Shown in pieces: positions 18,264 to 28,107 of a DNA stretch of 64,000 nucleotides; position 1 is the stretch's first letter, and every line of letters starts with the position of its first letter. Under the pieces are notes generated by a model that was given only the letters and a program-made list of their open reading frames with translations, ran no database searches and was not told where the DNA came from. The stretch is from Methylobacterium durans (GTDB lineage Bacteria; Pseudomonadota; Alphaproteobacteria; Rhizobiales; Beijerinckiaceae). The stretch is from NCBI RefSeq assembly GCF_003173715.1, contig NZ_CP029550.1, positions 4,759,501 through 4,823,500 on the forward strand, written 5' to 3'. The translations under genes were made by a program, and so were the position numbers.

Positions 18264-19202
18264 TCAGACCAAGTCCCAGGCGCTCGGATCGCGCATCAGC
18301 TTGGCCACCAGCGCGTGATTCAACACGTGGCCCGTATGGGCCGCGCGAACATGGCCGAGGATCGGGTGGCCGGCGAGGGAGAGGTCGCCGACGAGGTCGA
18401 GGACGCGGTGCCGCACGGGCTCGGCCGGCCCGCGCATCCCGCCGACGACCCGTCCGCCGACGATCGCCGCCGTGGTCCCGAAGCGCGCCCCCCGCAGGAT
18501 CGGGCGGCCGGTGGCGTAGGCGTAGAGCTTCAGCGGCAGGGCCCATTTCAGGCGCCCGAAGCTGCGCGCCGGCGCGAGCGCGCCCTCGAAGGTGTCGGGC
18601 CCGATGCGGCCCTCCCAGCGCATCGCGCCGAGATGCGCCAGCGCGAGCTCCGCCTCCACGACGAGCGCGTCGGCCGGCGCGATGCTGAGCGCGCGCCGCC
18701 CGTCGCGGACCTCCACGAGGCGGCGGACGCGGATCCGGCGGCGGGGCGCGTCGAGCACGGCGCGGCCCGCCTCGCGGATCGCCGCGCACCAGGGCAGGGC
18801 GCTCCCGTCGAAGATCGGCAATTCCTCGGCGTCGATCTCCACGACGGCGTTGTCGATCCCGAAGGCGCTGAGCGCCGCGAGCAGGTGCTCGACCGTGCGC
18901 ACGAGGGCCCCCTCCGGCGCCTGGAGCGCCGTGCAGAGGGGCTGCGTCACCTGATACTGCCAGAGGGCCGGCACGGTCGCGACGGCTCCGTCCGGCGTCC
19001 GGCGGCGGAACACGATCCCGGTGCCGGCCTCGGCGGGGACGACCCGCACGGTCGCGAATCGGTTGGTGTGGAGGCCGCGGCCGGACCGCGTGACGGCGCC
19101 GGCCAGCGTCGCCTGACGCGGGGCGGTCTCGGTCGTGGCGGACGGCTCGGCGCCGTGCTCGGCGGCGGATCTCGGCAGGGGACGGGGAGCGTTCAGCGGC
19201 AT
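18264..19202 (-). CDS. Divergent LpxC-like deacetylase (UDP-3-O-acyl-GlcNAc deacetylase family)
   Basis: A 312-residue protein with the two-domain LpxC layout. Compared with E. coli LpxC: the zinc-site motif VEHLLAALSAFGIDN keeps Glu78/His79, IFDGSALPW matches IMDGSA, VRHRVLDLVGDL keeps His238, Asp242 and Asp246 but has Arg for Lys239, and TGHVLNHAL keeps His265. ARSFGRLK replaces ARTFGF (Thr191 to Ser), and the segment usually NEDGLRFEDEF is poorly conserved. It is therefore probably a second, diverged paralogue rather than the housekeeping enzyme. An N-terminal extension of about 30 residues is unusual. Confidence 0.75.
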   Translation of the reverse strand: MPLNAPRPLPRSAAEHGAEPSATTETAPRQATLAGAVTRSGRGLHTNRFATVRVVPAEAGTGIVFRRRTPDGAVATVPALWQYQVTQPLCTALQAPEGALVRTVEHLLAALSAFGIDNAVVEIDAEELPIFDGSALPWCAAIREAGRAVLDAPRRRIRVRRLVEVRDGRRALSIAPADALVVEAELALAHLGAMRWEGRIGPDTFEGALAPARSFGRLKWALPLKLYAYATGRPILRGARFGTTAAIVGGRVVGGMRGPAEPVRHRVLDLVGDLSLAGHPILGHVRAAHTGHVLNHALVAKLMRDPSAWDLV

Positions 19203-19605
19203 GTTCGTCGGTGCGGCGGGGTCGGTACGCCGTCCGCTGCCCGCCGACGGACCTCCGAACCGCGCGTGCGGCCCGCCGAGGCGGCGAAACCGGGCGGCTG
19301 GTTTGCCTGCGACCGGCGCGAAAGAAAAGTAAAAGCTTCGTTATTGCCTCCGGAGACCCGAGATCTTGATGTGGCCGGCGCCCCAGGTCCGGGAACAGAT
19401 TTTTCGAGCGCCGATCGGGCGCCGACGTCATCCACGCTCTTCGCCCGGCGCCGGCTTGACCCGTTCCGGACCGGCCGGCAAGCTTTGGACGAGCTTGACG
19501 ATTTCGCCATTTCCGGTTCAACCGCGGGCCCGGCCCTCGGCGGCGGGGTGAACGCGGGCTCGCCGGACGCGGGCCGCGTCGGCATCGTGTCGGTATCCTG
19601 GGGGC
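19203..19605. other. Intergenic region between divergent LpxC-like and Crp/Fnr genes
   Basis: About 400 bp without a convincing gene. It must contain both promoters. A TTGACC-like -35 element occurs at about 19,457 on the plus strand toward the regulator gene, but no clean -10 or Crp/Fnr palindrome could be assigned. Confidence 0.4.
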
Positions 19606-20301
19606 TTGTCGGACATGGGGCGGCTGGGGACCATACCGTTCTTCAAGGAGCCCGGCATCGAGCTCGGCCCCTACGAGACGCGCTGCCACTGGCGCCGCTT
19701 CGACGAGAACGAGGTTCTGGTCGATTACGACGACGTCTCGACGGACGTCTACTTCCTGGCGGCGGGCGAGGTGCGCATCCTCAACCGCTCGCAATCGGGC
19801 AAGGAGGTCATCCTCGGCGAGATGCGGGCCGGCGCCTTCTTCGGCGAGCTCTCCGCCCTCGACGGGATCGGCCGCTCGGCCAACGTCACGGCGCTGACCC
19901 GCGGCGAGGTCTGCGTGGTGCCGGCCCCCGTCTTCCGGCAGATCGTGTTCGCCTCCGAGGCGATCGCCGACCGCCTGTTCCGCCTGCTGACGAAGCGCGT
20001 GCGCGAACTGAACACCCGGCTCATGGAGCACGCGCTCCTCGACCTGCGCCACCGGCTCTACGCCGAGTTGCTGCGCCTCTCGGTGCCGCGGGCCGGCCAC
20101 GGCGAGGAGCGGGTCGTGACCCCGCCGCCCTACCACCACGTGCTCGCCGCCCGGATCGGCTGCCGCCGCGAGCAGGTGACGCGCGAGTTCACAGTGATGG
20201 CGAGCGAGGGCCTCGTCGACCGCACCCGCGGCGCCCTCGTCATCCGCCGGCCGGACCTGCTGGAGGCGCGGGTCGCCGAGGCCCTGCGCGAGGACGGCTG
20301 A
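19606..20301 (+). CDS. Crp/Fnr-family transcriptional regulator
   Basis: About 231 residues from a TTG at 19606, or 228 from ATG at 19615; a GGGGG box precedes both. The N-terminal cyclic-nucleotide-binding fold shows VYFLAAGEVRILNRS and GAFFGELSALDGIGRSANVTAL, including the phosphate-cassette GELS. The C-terminal winged helix includes HHVLAARIGCRREQVTREFTVM, the recognition helix. There is no N-terminal Fnr cysteine cluster, so oxygen sensing by Fe-S is unlikely. Ligand unknown; cAMP is possible. Confidence 0.88.
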   Translation: MSDMGRLGTIPFFKEPGIELGPYETRCHWRRFDENEVLVDYDDVSTDVYFLAAGEVRILNRSQSGKEVILGEMRAGAFFGELSALDGIGRSANVTALTRGEVCVVPAPVFRQIVFASEAIADRLFRLLTKRVRELNTRLMEHALLDLRHRLYAELLRLSVPRAGHGEERVVTPPPYHHVLAARIGCRREQVTREFTVMASEGLVDRTRGALVIRRPDLLEARVAEALREDG

Positions 20302-20380
20302 GCCCCGGCGACGTTCGCGGTTCCGCATCGGCCGACAAGCCTGTAGCCTCCCCCACCCGACCCGACGCCCCCGCCGAGCC

Positions 20381-21472
20381 TTGCACGCACCCGTTCCGCC
20401 GCGCCCAGAGCCCCTCGTCCGCATCGACCGCGTCACGAAGACCTTCGGCGCACACCGGGCCGTCGACGGCGTCTCCCTCGACCTCGAGCCGGGCGCGTTC
20501 TTCTGCCTGCTCGGGCCCTCGGGCTGCGGCAAGAGCACCCTGCTTCGGCTCATCGCGGGCTTCGAGAGCCCGGACGAGGGCCGCATCCTGATCGATCGCG
20601 CCGACGTCACCGGCCTGCCGGCGCACCGGCGGCCGGTGAACATGATGTTCCAGTCCTACGCGCTCTTCCCGCACATGAACGTGGCAAAAAACGTCGCCTA
20701 CGGGCTGCAGGGCCTCGGCCTCGGCCGTGCCGCCATCGCCGAGCGCGTCGCCGCCCTGCTGCGACTGGTGCGGCTCGAAGGATTCTCCGAGCGTAGGCCC
20801 GACCGGCTCTCCGGCGGCCAGCGCCAGCGCGTGGCGCTCGCCCGGGCGCTCGCGCGCGAGCCCCGCGTGCTGCTCCTCGACGAGCCGCTCGGGGCGCTGG
20901 ACCGGAACCTGCGCGAGGAGACGCAAGGGGAACTCCGCACCCTGCAGCGGCGGCTCTCCACCACCTTCGTCGTCGTCACGCACGATCCCGCCGAGGCGAT
21001 GACCATGGCCGACCGGATCGGCGTGATGGAGAGCGGCCGCCTCGTCCAGACCGGCACGGCGGCCGACCTTTACGAGCGCCCCGAGAGCCGCTTCGTGGCG
21101 GGCCTCCTCGGCGACGTGAACCTGATCGCGGGGCGCCTCGCCGCGGGCGGGGCGGAGGGGCGGGTCACGGTCGAGACCGGCTTCGGACCGCTCGTCGCGG
21201 CCGCCCCCGAGGCGGCGCTCGGCCCGGGCTCGCCGGTCGTGGCGGCGCTCCGCCCGGAGCGCGTCGCGCTGCTTGCCGGGGACGGGGAGGGGCCGTCCGG
21301 CACGGTCACCGAGTCGGTCTTCCTCGGCGACCGCACCCGCCGGCAGGTGCGGATGCGGGACGGCACGCTGATCCGCGTCGCGAGCCCGGTCTCGGCCGAT
21401 CCCGGCGCCGGCCCGGGCGCGGGGGTGCGCCTCGGCATCCCGCCGGAGGCGATCCGGGTGCTCGCGCCGTGA
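20381..21472 (+). CDS. potG: Polyamine-type ABC transporter ATPase (PotA/PotG family)
   Basis: A 363-residue ATPase starting at TTG 20381. Motifs: Walker A GPSGCGKST, Q-loop MMFQSYALFPHM, signature LSGGQRQRVALARAL, Walker B VLLLDEPLGALD, H-loop VVTHD, followed by a C-terminal TOBE domain (about residues 280-355). It powers uptake of putrescine/spermidine-like solutes with the two permeases immediately downstream (oppositely, no periplasmic PotF/PotD gene is present here). The next gene starts four bases before its stop. Confidence 0.88.
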   Translation: MHAPVPPRPEPLVRIDRVTKTFGAHRAVDGVSLDLEPGAFFCLLGPSGCGKSTLLRLIAGFESPDEGRILIDRADVTGLPAHRRPVNMMFQSYALFPHMNVAKNVAYGLQGLGLGRAAIAERVAALLRLVRLEGFSERRPDRLSGGQRQRVALARALAREPRVLLLDEPLGALDRNLREETQGELRTLQRRLSTTFVVVTHDPAEAMTMADRIGVMESGRLVQTGTAADLYERPESRFVAGLLGDVNLIAGRLAAGGAEGRVTVETGFGPLVAAAPEAALGPGSPVVAALRPERVALLAGDGEGPSGTVTESVFLGDRTRRQVRMRDGTLIRVASPVSADPGAGPGAGVRLGIPPEAIRVLAP

Positions 21473-22404
21473 CGGGGCGGCCTCGCCCGCCGGGCACCGG
21501 ACGCCCCCAGCGGCTGCTCGCCGCCCTGGTGCGGCTGCCGCCCCTCCTGTGGCTCGGAGCCTTCTTCCTGGTGCCCTTCGCGATCACGCTGAAGATCAGC
21601 CTGTCGGAGCCCGCCACCGCGATGCCGCCCTACCTGCCGGTGCTCGACTGGCAGGGGGGCATCGAAGGCTGGTCGACCTTCCTCGAAGCGCTGCATTTCG
21701 GGAATTACGAGACGCTCGCGGGTGACAGCCTCTACCGGGACGCCGCGCTCTCCTCGCTCGGGCTCGCGCTCACCGCGACGGCGCTCCTCATCGGCCTCGG
21801 CACGCCGCTCGCCTACGCGATGGCGCGCGCCCCCGCCCGGTTGCAGCCCCTCCTCGTGGCGTTGCTCGTGGTGCCGTTCTGGACGAGCTTCCTGATCCGC
21901 GTCTACGCCTGGATCGCGATCCTCAAGCCCGAGGGCCTCCTCAACGCGGGCCTCCTGCGGGCCGGGCTGATCGGAGAGCCCCTGGAGATCCTCAACACGC
22001 AGGCCGCCGTGATGATCGGCCTCGTCTACGCCTACCTGCCCTTCCTGGTTCTGCCTCTCTACGCGGTGACGAGCCGGATCGACCCGAGCCTGCGCGAGGC
22101 CGCGTCCGATCTCGGCGCCTCGCCGACCCGGATCTTCTGGACCGTGACCCTGCCGCTCTCAGCTCCCGGCCTCGTGGCGGGCGCGCTGCTCTGCTTCATC
22201 CCGATGGTCGGCGAGTTCATCATCCCCGATCTCCTCGGCGGCTCGGACACGCTGATGCTGGGCCGCGTCCTGTGGAGCGAGTTCTTCTCGAACCGCGACT
22301 GGCCGCTCGCCTCGGCGGTGGCGATTCTGCTCCTCGTGCTCCTGGTGGGGCCGGTCGTGCTGTTCCGCGAGGCCGAGGCCCGGCGCGGCGAGGCGGCCCG
22401 GTGA
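21469..22404 (+). CDS. potH: Polyamine-type ABC permease (PotB/PotH family)
   Basis: A 311-residue inner-membrane protein with about six transmembrane helices. First helix at LWLGAFFLVPFAITLKIS; permease core from YRDAALSSLGLALTATALLI; EAA loop REAASDLGASPTRIFWTVTL. The periplasmic loop after TM1 is longer than in PotI, as in PotH. Start GTG overlaps the ATPase stop by four bases, showing translational coupling. Confidence 0.88.
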   Translation: MTGRPRPPGTGRPQRLLAALVRLPPLLWLGAFFLVPFAITLKISLSEPATAMPPYLPVLDWQGGIEGWSTFLEALHFGNYETLAGDSLYRDAALSSLGLALTATALLIGLGTPLAYAMARAPARLQPLLVALLVVPFWTSFLIRVYAWIAILKPEGLLNAGLLRAGLIGEPLEILNTQAAVMIGLVYAYLPFLVLPLYAVTSRIDPSLREAASDLGASPTRIFWTVTLPLSAPGLVAGALLCFIPMVGEFIIPDLLGGSDTLMLGRVLWSEFFSNRDWPLASAVAILLLVLLVGPVVLFREAEARRGEAAR

Positions 22405-22420
22405 GGCGGGGGCGCGCGCC

Positions 22421-23197
22421 GTGACCGCCTTCACCCGCACGGCCCTCGGCCTCGGCCTCGCCTTCCTCTACGCGCCGATCCTCGTGCTCGTGGTGTTCTC
22501 GTTCAACGCCTCGTCGCTCGTCACCGTCTGGGGCGGCTTCTCGACCCGCTGGTACGGCGTGCTGTTCAACGATGCCCCGCTGATCGCGGCGGCCTGGGTC
22601 AGCCTGCGGGTGGCGCTGGCGGCCGCCCTCGTCGCCACGATCCTCGGCACCCTCGCGGCGCTGGCGCTGGAGCGGCATGGGCGCTTCCGCGGACGGGGCG
22701 CGTTCACGGCCCTCGTCTACGCGCCGATGGTGATGCCGGAGGTGATCACCGGGCTGTCGCTGCTCCTCCTGTTCGTCGGGATCGGCCTCGACCGGGGCCT
22801 CGCCACCCTCGTCATCGCGCACGCCACCTTCGGCACCGGCTTCGTGGCGGTGATCGTCGGCGCGCGCCTGAAGGGGCTCGACCGGACGCTGGAGGAGGCC
22901 GCGGCCGATCTCGGGGCCGGGCCGGCCCGGATCTTCCGCACCATCACCCTCCCGCTGCTGGCGCCGGCCGTGGTCGCGGGCTTCCTCCTGGCCTTCACCC
23001 TGTCGCTCGACGACCTCGTGATCGCGAGCTTCGTCTCGGGGCCCGGCGCGACCACCCTGCCGATGCGGCTCTACAGCCAGGTCCGCCTCGGCGTGAACCC
23101 GGAGATCAACGCCGCCTCGACACTCTTGATCGCCCTGGTGAGCCTCGTCGTGCTGGCCGCCTCGCGGCTCCTCGGGCGGCAGGGGGCAGCAGCGTAG
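22421..23197 (+). CDS. potI: Polyamine-type ABC permease (PotC/PotI family)
   Basis: A 258-residue inner-membrane protein starting at GTG 22421, 16 bp after potH. TM1 is LGLAFLYAPILVLVVFSFNA, a typical PotC/PotI opening with the FNAS motif; the EAA loop reads EEAAADLGAGPARIFRTITL. It pairs with PotH in the membrane. No binding protein follows: the operon ends at an inverted-repeat region, so the solute receptor must be encoded elsewhere. Confidence 0.88.
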   Translation: MTAFTRTALGLGLAFLYAPILVLVVFSFNASSLVTVWGGFSTRWYGVLFNDAPLIAAAWVSLRVALAAALVATILGTLAALALERHGRFRGRGAFTALVYAPMVMPEVITGLSLLLLFVGIGLDRGLATLVIAHATFGTGFVAVIVGARLKGLDRTLEEAAADLGAGPARIFRTITLPLLAPAVVAGFLLAFTLSLDDLVIASFVSGPGATTLPMRLYSQVRLGVNPEINAASTLLIALVSLVVLAASRLLGRQGAAA

Positions 23198-23221
23198 GCC
23201 GCCTCGCGGGCCGGGTTCCCG

Positions 23222-23335
23222 CACCTCTCCCGTTCGAGAGAGGTCGCGTGCGCGTGAGCGCACCGGGTGAGGAATCAGGTCTTTCCGGAGTGGTCGCACC
23301 CCTCACTCCAACCCTCTCCCGAACGGGAGAGGGGA
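23222..23335. repeat. Intergenic palindromic repeat (paired hairpins)
   Basis: Two short palindromes, ACCTCTCCCGTTCGAGAGAG at 23223 onward and CCCTCTCCCGAACGGGAGAG at 23312 onward, bracket a roughly 65-bp spacer. The outer arms are also complementary to each other, so the whole can fold into one long hairpin. This resembles the interspersed CTCTCCC/GGGAGAG elements common between genes of alphaproteobacteria and may also terminate the pot operon. Confidence 0.7.
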
Positions 23336-23413
23336 CCCGTCGCGCCGCTAGGCGGGTGTCGGTGCCGAGGAGACGGGAATGCCGCGAGCCCATGCGTGGG
23401 CGCGGCGCGGCCC

Positions 23414-25275
23414 TCAGGGCGCGTAGGCGCGCGCGGCCGGCGGCAGGCCGACGGAGGCCGGCTGGCGCAGCGGGCCCTGCAGCGGAACCTTGCCGTCCCA
23501 GTGGTCCGGCGCCGCGGAGGGCTCGTCGCGGGAGGCGGGCCGGACAGTCACGGCGTTCCACGGCCCCGCGATCTCGAACAGGTTGCCGGCGCGGGGCGCC
23601 TCGGCGCCGCCCGCGACCCGCGGCGTCAGCTCGGCGCGGGCCCGGAAGCGGCGCTCGGCGAGGAAGACCTGACCGCGCAGGGAGGCGGCGAGCGCCGGAG
23701 CCCGGAGGAAGCCCTCGCCGATCTCGCCGATGCCGTCGGCGAAGCGGATCGAGACGGCCGCCCGCTCGAAGGCGGTGCGGCCGTTGCGGCGGGCCAGCGC
23801 CCCGTGCGCGACGGCGCCGTTGCGCTGGATCACGTCGGCGAGGTCGAGCCCCGTGATGGCACCGTCATCGATGGCGATCGTGGCACGCCCGCCGACATGC
23901 TCGGTGAGCGAGGCGGCGTCGCGTCCCACGCTCTCGAGCGCGAACTGGCCCTGCGTTCCGCCGAGCACCCAGCGAGTCTGGCCGAGGTCGATCAGGAGCG
24001 CGCCGAGATCGAGCCGGTCGAAGCTTCCCTGCGCCTTCACCTCGGTCTCGTCCCCGTCGGCGCCGGCCGGCGCCAGGGCGACGCGGCCCTTGAGGGTGCC
24101 GCCCTGCAGGCCCGCCCGGTTGAGCGAGGCCTCGATCGTGCCGCCGCGCACCAGCACGCTCGCGGCGAGGTCCTGCAGCACGACCGGTCCGAGGCGGCTG
24201 GTGCCCGCCGAGAGGCGCAGGTCGAGGTCGCCGCCGGTCAGAGGCTTCACGGCGACGCTCTGGCCGCCCGCGGCCTCGCCGTCCTCCGGCAGTCCGAACA
24301 GGCGGATGAACCCGCCGAGCAGGGGGCGAGGTTCAGGCTGTCGGCGGCGAGCGTCGCCTGCACGGCGCTGCGCGCCTCCCCGAAGCTCGCCGAGACCGCT
24401 CCTTCGAGCGCGTTGCCGCCGACGCTCACCCGCACGTCGGGAAGCATCAGGCCCCCGCGGCTCGCCTCGAAGGTGCCGTCGAGGGTGAAGCGGTCGAGGA
24501 AGGGCGCCAGCGCCACGTCGGTGCCGATCCAGGCGAGCGTCTGCGGCAGGGAGCCGGTCTCGAAGCTGCCGCTGCCCACGAGGCGCGGGCCCTCCCGCCA
24601 GGTCCCGGTGCCCTCGGCGGCGAGGCTGCCGCCGTCCCAGGAGGCGTTGAGCGTCACGGGCGTCTCCGATCCCGCCATCAGGGAGGTCGGCCGCAGGCCC
24701 GCCAGGGCGAAGCGGGCCGGCACGCCGTTGAAGATCAGGCTGCCGGCACAGTCGAGGCTCGCGCTCCAGACGGGCCAGGACAGGACGAGGTCGAGATCCT
24801 GCGCGCGCGCCGGTCCCTCGACGCGCGCCCGGCTGATCACGAGGCGGCGCGGGTGGCTCGACGGCCCCTGCGCGAGCCGCTCGCCGAGGCGGCGCAGGGG
24901 CTCGCTCCAGCGCGGATCGGCGAGGTCGAGGTGGATCGTCGCCCCGTCGAGGGCGAGCGCCCCGACCTCCGCCTGCCCCGAGAGCAGGGCGAGCAGGCTC
25001 AGCTCGATCGTCAGGCGGCCGCCCTCGGCGAGCGCGGGGCCGGCGGCGCTGCCCGCGGCGATGCGGGCGCGGGAGAAGCGCAGATGGGGCAGGGGCAGGA
25101 GCGACATCTCGGTCCGGCCCTCGGCGCCGAGGGCGAGACCGTAGGGGGCGAGCCCCCGGCTCACGAAGCGGGCGGCGGCGGTGGTCCCGACCGGCCAGGG
25201 GTTGCAGGCCGCGACGAGGCCGGCGGCCGCGAGCCCTCCGAGTCCGAGAGCGGGAAGGAGACGGCGCGGCGACAT
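23414..25275 (-). pseudogene. AsmA-family membrane-anchored protein, frameshifted (possible sequence error)
   Basis: Start MSPRRLLPALGLGGLAAAGL at 25275 gives an N-terminal membrane anchor and a long periplasmic beta-repeat chain typical of AsmA/TamB-like proteins (NPWPVGTTAAARFVSRGLAP; LTGGDLDLRLSAGTSRLGPV; GLDLADVIQRNGAVAHG). The frame shifts at a run of five G on the plus strand (24322-24326): adding one base restores LNLAPLLGGFIRLFGLPED and a chain of about 620 residues. AsmA proteins are linked to lipid transport and outer-membrane assembly. Role here inferred from family only. Confidence 0.8.
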
Positions 25276-25537
25276 TGCACTCCGTGCGGATGGGCCGTTG
25301 CGGGCGGGCCGCGACGCGCTGGCGCGACGGTCCGGCGTCGAACCCGGATGTTTCAGGCCGCCCCCAGCCGTAACCATTCGGTCCGCTCGGGAGATTTCCT
25401 TAAACGCTTCGGCAGGGTTTGTCTCCACGGCGCGCTTCCTGCTAGCGCAAAGCTGTGACTCGCCGCTCTCCGCACCGGAATGCGGCGCCGTGCGCTCGCC
25501 GCCGCGACGGGGGCGACGCCTGGGAAGGACGGGTTTG

Positions 25538-26275
25538 ATGAAGAAGGTCTATTCGGACGCCACGGCCGCGCTGGCCGACCTCCTGCGCGACGGGATGACG
25601 CTGATGTGCGGCGGCTTCGGCCTCTGCGGGATTCCCGACGAGCTCATCGACGCGGTGCGCGCCTCCGGGGTCAAGGGTCTGACCGTGATCTCGAACAATG
25701 CCGGCATCGACGGCGTCGGCCTCGGCAAGCTCCTGGAGACCCGGCAGGTCGCCAAGATGATCTCGTCCTACGTCGGTGAGAACAAGGAATTCGCCCGGCA
25801 ATTCCTGGCGGGCGAACTCGAGATCGAGTTCAACCCGCAGGGCACGCTCGCCGAGCGCATCCGCGCCGGGGGCGCCGGCATCCCGGCCTTCTTCACGAAG
25901 ACCGGCGTGGGCACCAAGGTCGCCGAGGGCAAGGAGGTCCGCGAGTTCGACGGCGAGCACTACGTGATGGAGCGCGGCCTCGTCGCCGACCTCGCCCTCG
26001 TCCACGCCCACCGGGGCGACACCGAGGGGAACCTCGCCTACCGGATGACGGCGCGCAACTTCAACCCGATGATGGCGACCGCCGCCACGGTGACGGTGGC
26101 GCAGGTCGAGCACCTCGTCGAGCCGGGCGCGATCGACCCCGACCACATCCACACGCCCGGCATCTATGTCGGTCGCATCATCCACGTGCCGATCCGCGAG
26201 AAGCGCATCGAGCAGCGCACCACGCGCAAGCGCCCGGACGCCGCCGAGGCTGCGGCCGGCGGCGGCGCGGTCTGA
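25538..26275 (+). CDS. scoA: 3-oxoacid CoA-transferase subunit A
   Basis: A 245-residue subunit starting MKKVYSDATAALADLLRDGM after AAGGAC. CoA-transferase family I features: GMTLMCGGFGLCGIPDELID, NNAGIDGVGLGKLLE, and YRMTARNFNPMMATAA. With subunit B downstream it moves CoA from succinyl-CoA to acetoacetate or a similar 3-oxo acid, feeding ketone-body or poly-hydroxybutyrate catabolism. The names scoA, atoD and pcaI are all used for this subunit; which acid is used cannot be told. Confidence 0.9.
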   Translation: MKKVYSDATAALADLLRDGMTLMCGGFGLCGIPDELIDAVRASGVKGLTVISNNAGIDGVGLGKLLETRQVAKMISSYVGENKEFARQFLAGELEIEFNPQGTLAERIRAGGAGIPAFFTKTGVGTKVAEGKEVREFDGEHYVMERGLVADLALVHAHRGDTEGNLAYRMTARNFNPMMATAATVTVAQVEHLVEPGAIDPDHIHTPGIYVGRIIHVPIREKRIEQRTTRKRPDAAEAAAGGGAV

Positions 26276-26299
26276 CGCTTCTAGGAGGAGAGACGCATC

Positions 26300-26959
<660 letters not shown>

Positions 26960-27126
26960 CGCGCGCCCGGCGGGCGGCCCGTTTCGGGACGTTTCCGCCG
27001 GAGCAGCCCCCGACAGGGCTAAGCGAAGATTAAGCCGATTCGTCGAATGCTCCCGACCGCCGGGACAGCGAAGCGACGCGTGCCACCGCCCGGCCCTGTT
27101 GCAGTCAGGCACGAGGGTGAGTGCGT

Positions 27127-27534
27127 ATGGGTCGCGTATCGACGGCGATGGACAATGTCGTGCCCTTCCGGCGCAGCCTGCCGGCCGGCGCGGCGGGGGC
27201 CCACGCGTCGGGCCTGCAGCGCGAGGGCCAAGCCAAGCGCCGCAGCGACCAGCGCGCCCTGATGGACGCGGTCTACGCCACGAGCAGCCTCGCGGTGGCG
27301 GCGGGCGACCGCGAGACCAAGCTCACCGCCTCGCGTCTGCAGGTCTACGGCTTCCTGACGATCGAGGAGGTGGATGAGGACGGCATCGCCCGGCGCCTGC
27401 GCCCCTCCGAGGCGATACGCGCCCGGCCCGAGCGCCCCTGGCGCCTGAGCAAGGCCGCCTACGGGTCGAGCCTCTCGGTTACGATCCCGGCCGTGGACGG
27501 CTTCCTGTTCGAGACGGCCCTGCAGCCGGCCTGA
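27127..27534 (+). CDS. Conserved-looking protein of unknown function
   Basis: A 135-residue protein if started at ATG 27127; a start at ATG 27148 (MDNVVPFRRSLPAG) is equally plausible and a GTG lies at 27121. The C-terminal half (ALMDAVYATSSLAVAAGDRE, LTASRLQVYGFLTIEEVDED) is helical then acidic. No signal peptide or recognised domain. It is the last gene before the tRNA. Confidence 0.65.
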   Translation: MGRVSTAMDNVVPFRRSLPAGAAGAHASGLQREGQAKRRSDQRALMDAVYATSSLAVAAGDRETKLTASRLQVYGFLTIEEVDEDGIARRLRPSEAIRARPERPWRLSKAAYGSSLSVTIPAVDGFLFETALQPA

Positions 27535-27618
27535 ACCGGCGCCCAGGGGAGATGACGCGACGCGCGCTTCCGGCTACAGAGGCCGGCGCGCCGGGCACCC
27601 CGGGGCGCCCTCTCGCCA

Positions 27619-27694
27619 GGGCCCGTAGCTCAATGGTTAGAGCCGGCCGCTCATAACGGTCTGGTTGCAGGTTCAAGTCCTGCCGGGCCCACCA
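27619..27694 (+). tRNA. tRNA with CAU anticodon, probably tRNA-Ile2
   Basis: A complete 76-nt cloverleaf: acceptor GGGCCCG pairs with CGGGCCC, D-arm GCTC...GAGC, anticodon loop CTCATAA (anticodon CAT), T-loop GTTCAAGTCC, and encoded ACCA end. The acceptor stem, A73 and the GGTTCAAGTCC T-arm resemble the ileX type, whose C34 is modified to lysidine to read AUA, rather than elongator or initiator tRNA-Met. The gene marks the edge of the accessory region. Confidence 0.92.
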
Positions 27695-28107
27695 CGCACT
27701 CCACGCGAACCGCGCCGTTTCCGAGCACACCAGAGATCATCGAGATCTCAGGCGCTTAGCGGAATTCGGTTGTTTTGGCGCCCACTCTCCCGCCGCTCTG
27801 CATAGGCCTTCCGGTGCCGCTTGGCAGGCCCTTTCTCGCGAGCTCTCGAAGCAGCTTCCGCATCGCCGCACCGCGCTGCCAGGAGACCGGTTCGCTGGCC
27901 CGCAGAGACGCCGTTCGCCGCGCTGAGGTGAATCAGCTCGTTCTACACAGCCCGCATTCGCGACTGGACTTCTACTGCGAACGGAGCGGACATGCTCTCG
28001 TCCCGAGCAGGCCTCCGGAGGCCGCTCGGATCCCCTGCTGACCTGCGCCGGTCCGCAGGGTTGCGGTGGTGGCAGCACAAGCTGCCCGAATCACCGCAGG
28101 ACGAACC
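27695..28107. other. Gene-free stretch after the tRNA
   Basis: About 410 bp with no supported gene. It starts at the CCA end of the tRNA, has a short palindrome GAGATCATCGAGATCTC at about 27,731, and ends in the leader of the DUF3489 gene. It is the expected place for the left boundary of an integrated element. Confidence 0.4.

Noticed and set aside
18220..20643. Minus-strand frame of about 800 codons spanning lpxC-like, regulator and ATPase genes
   Set aside because: It crosses three recognised genes, has no domain and owes its length to the scarcity of stop codons in GC-rich DNA.
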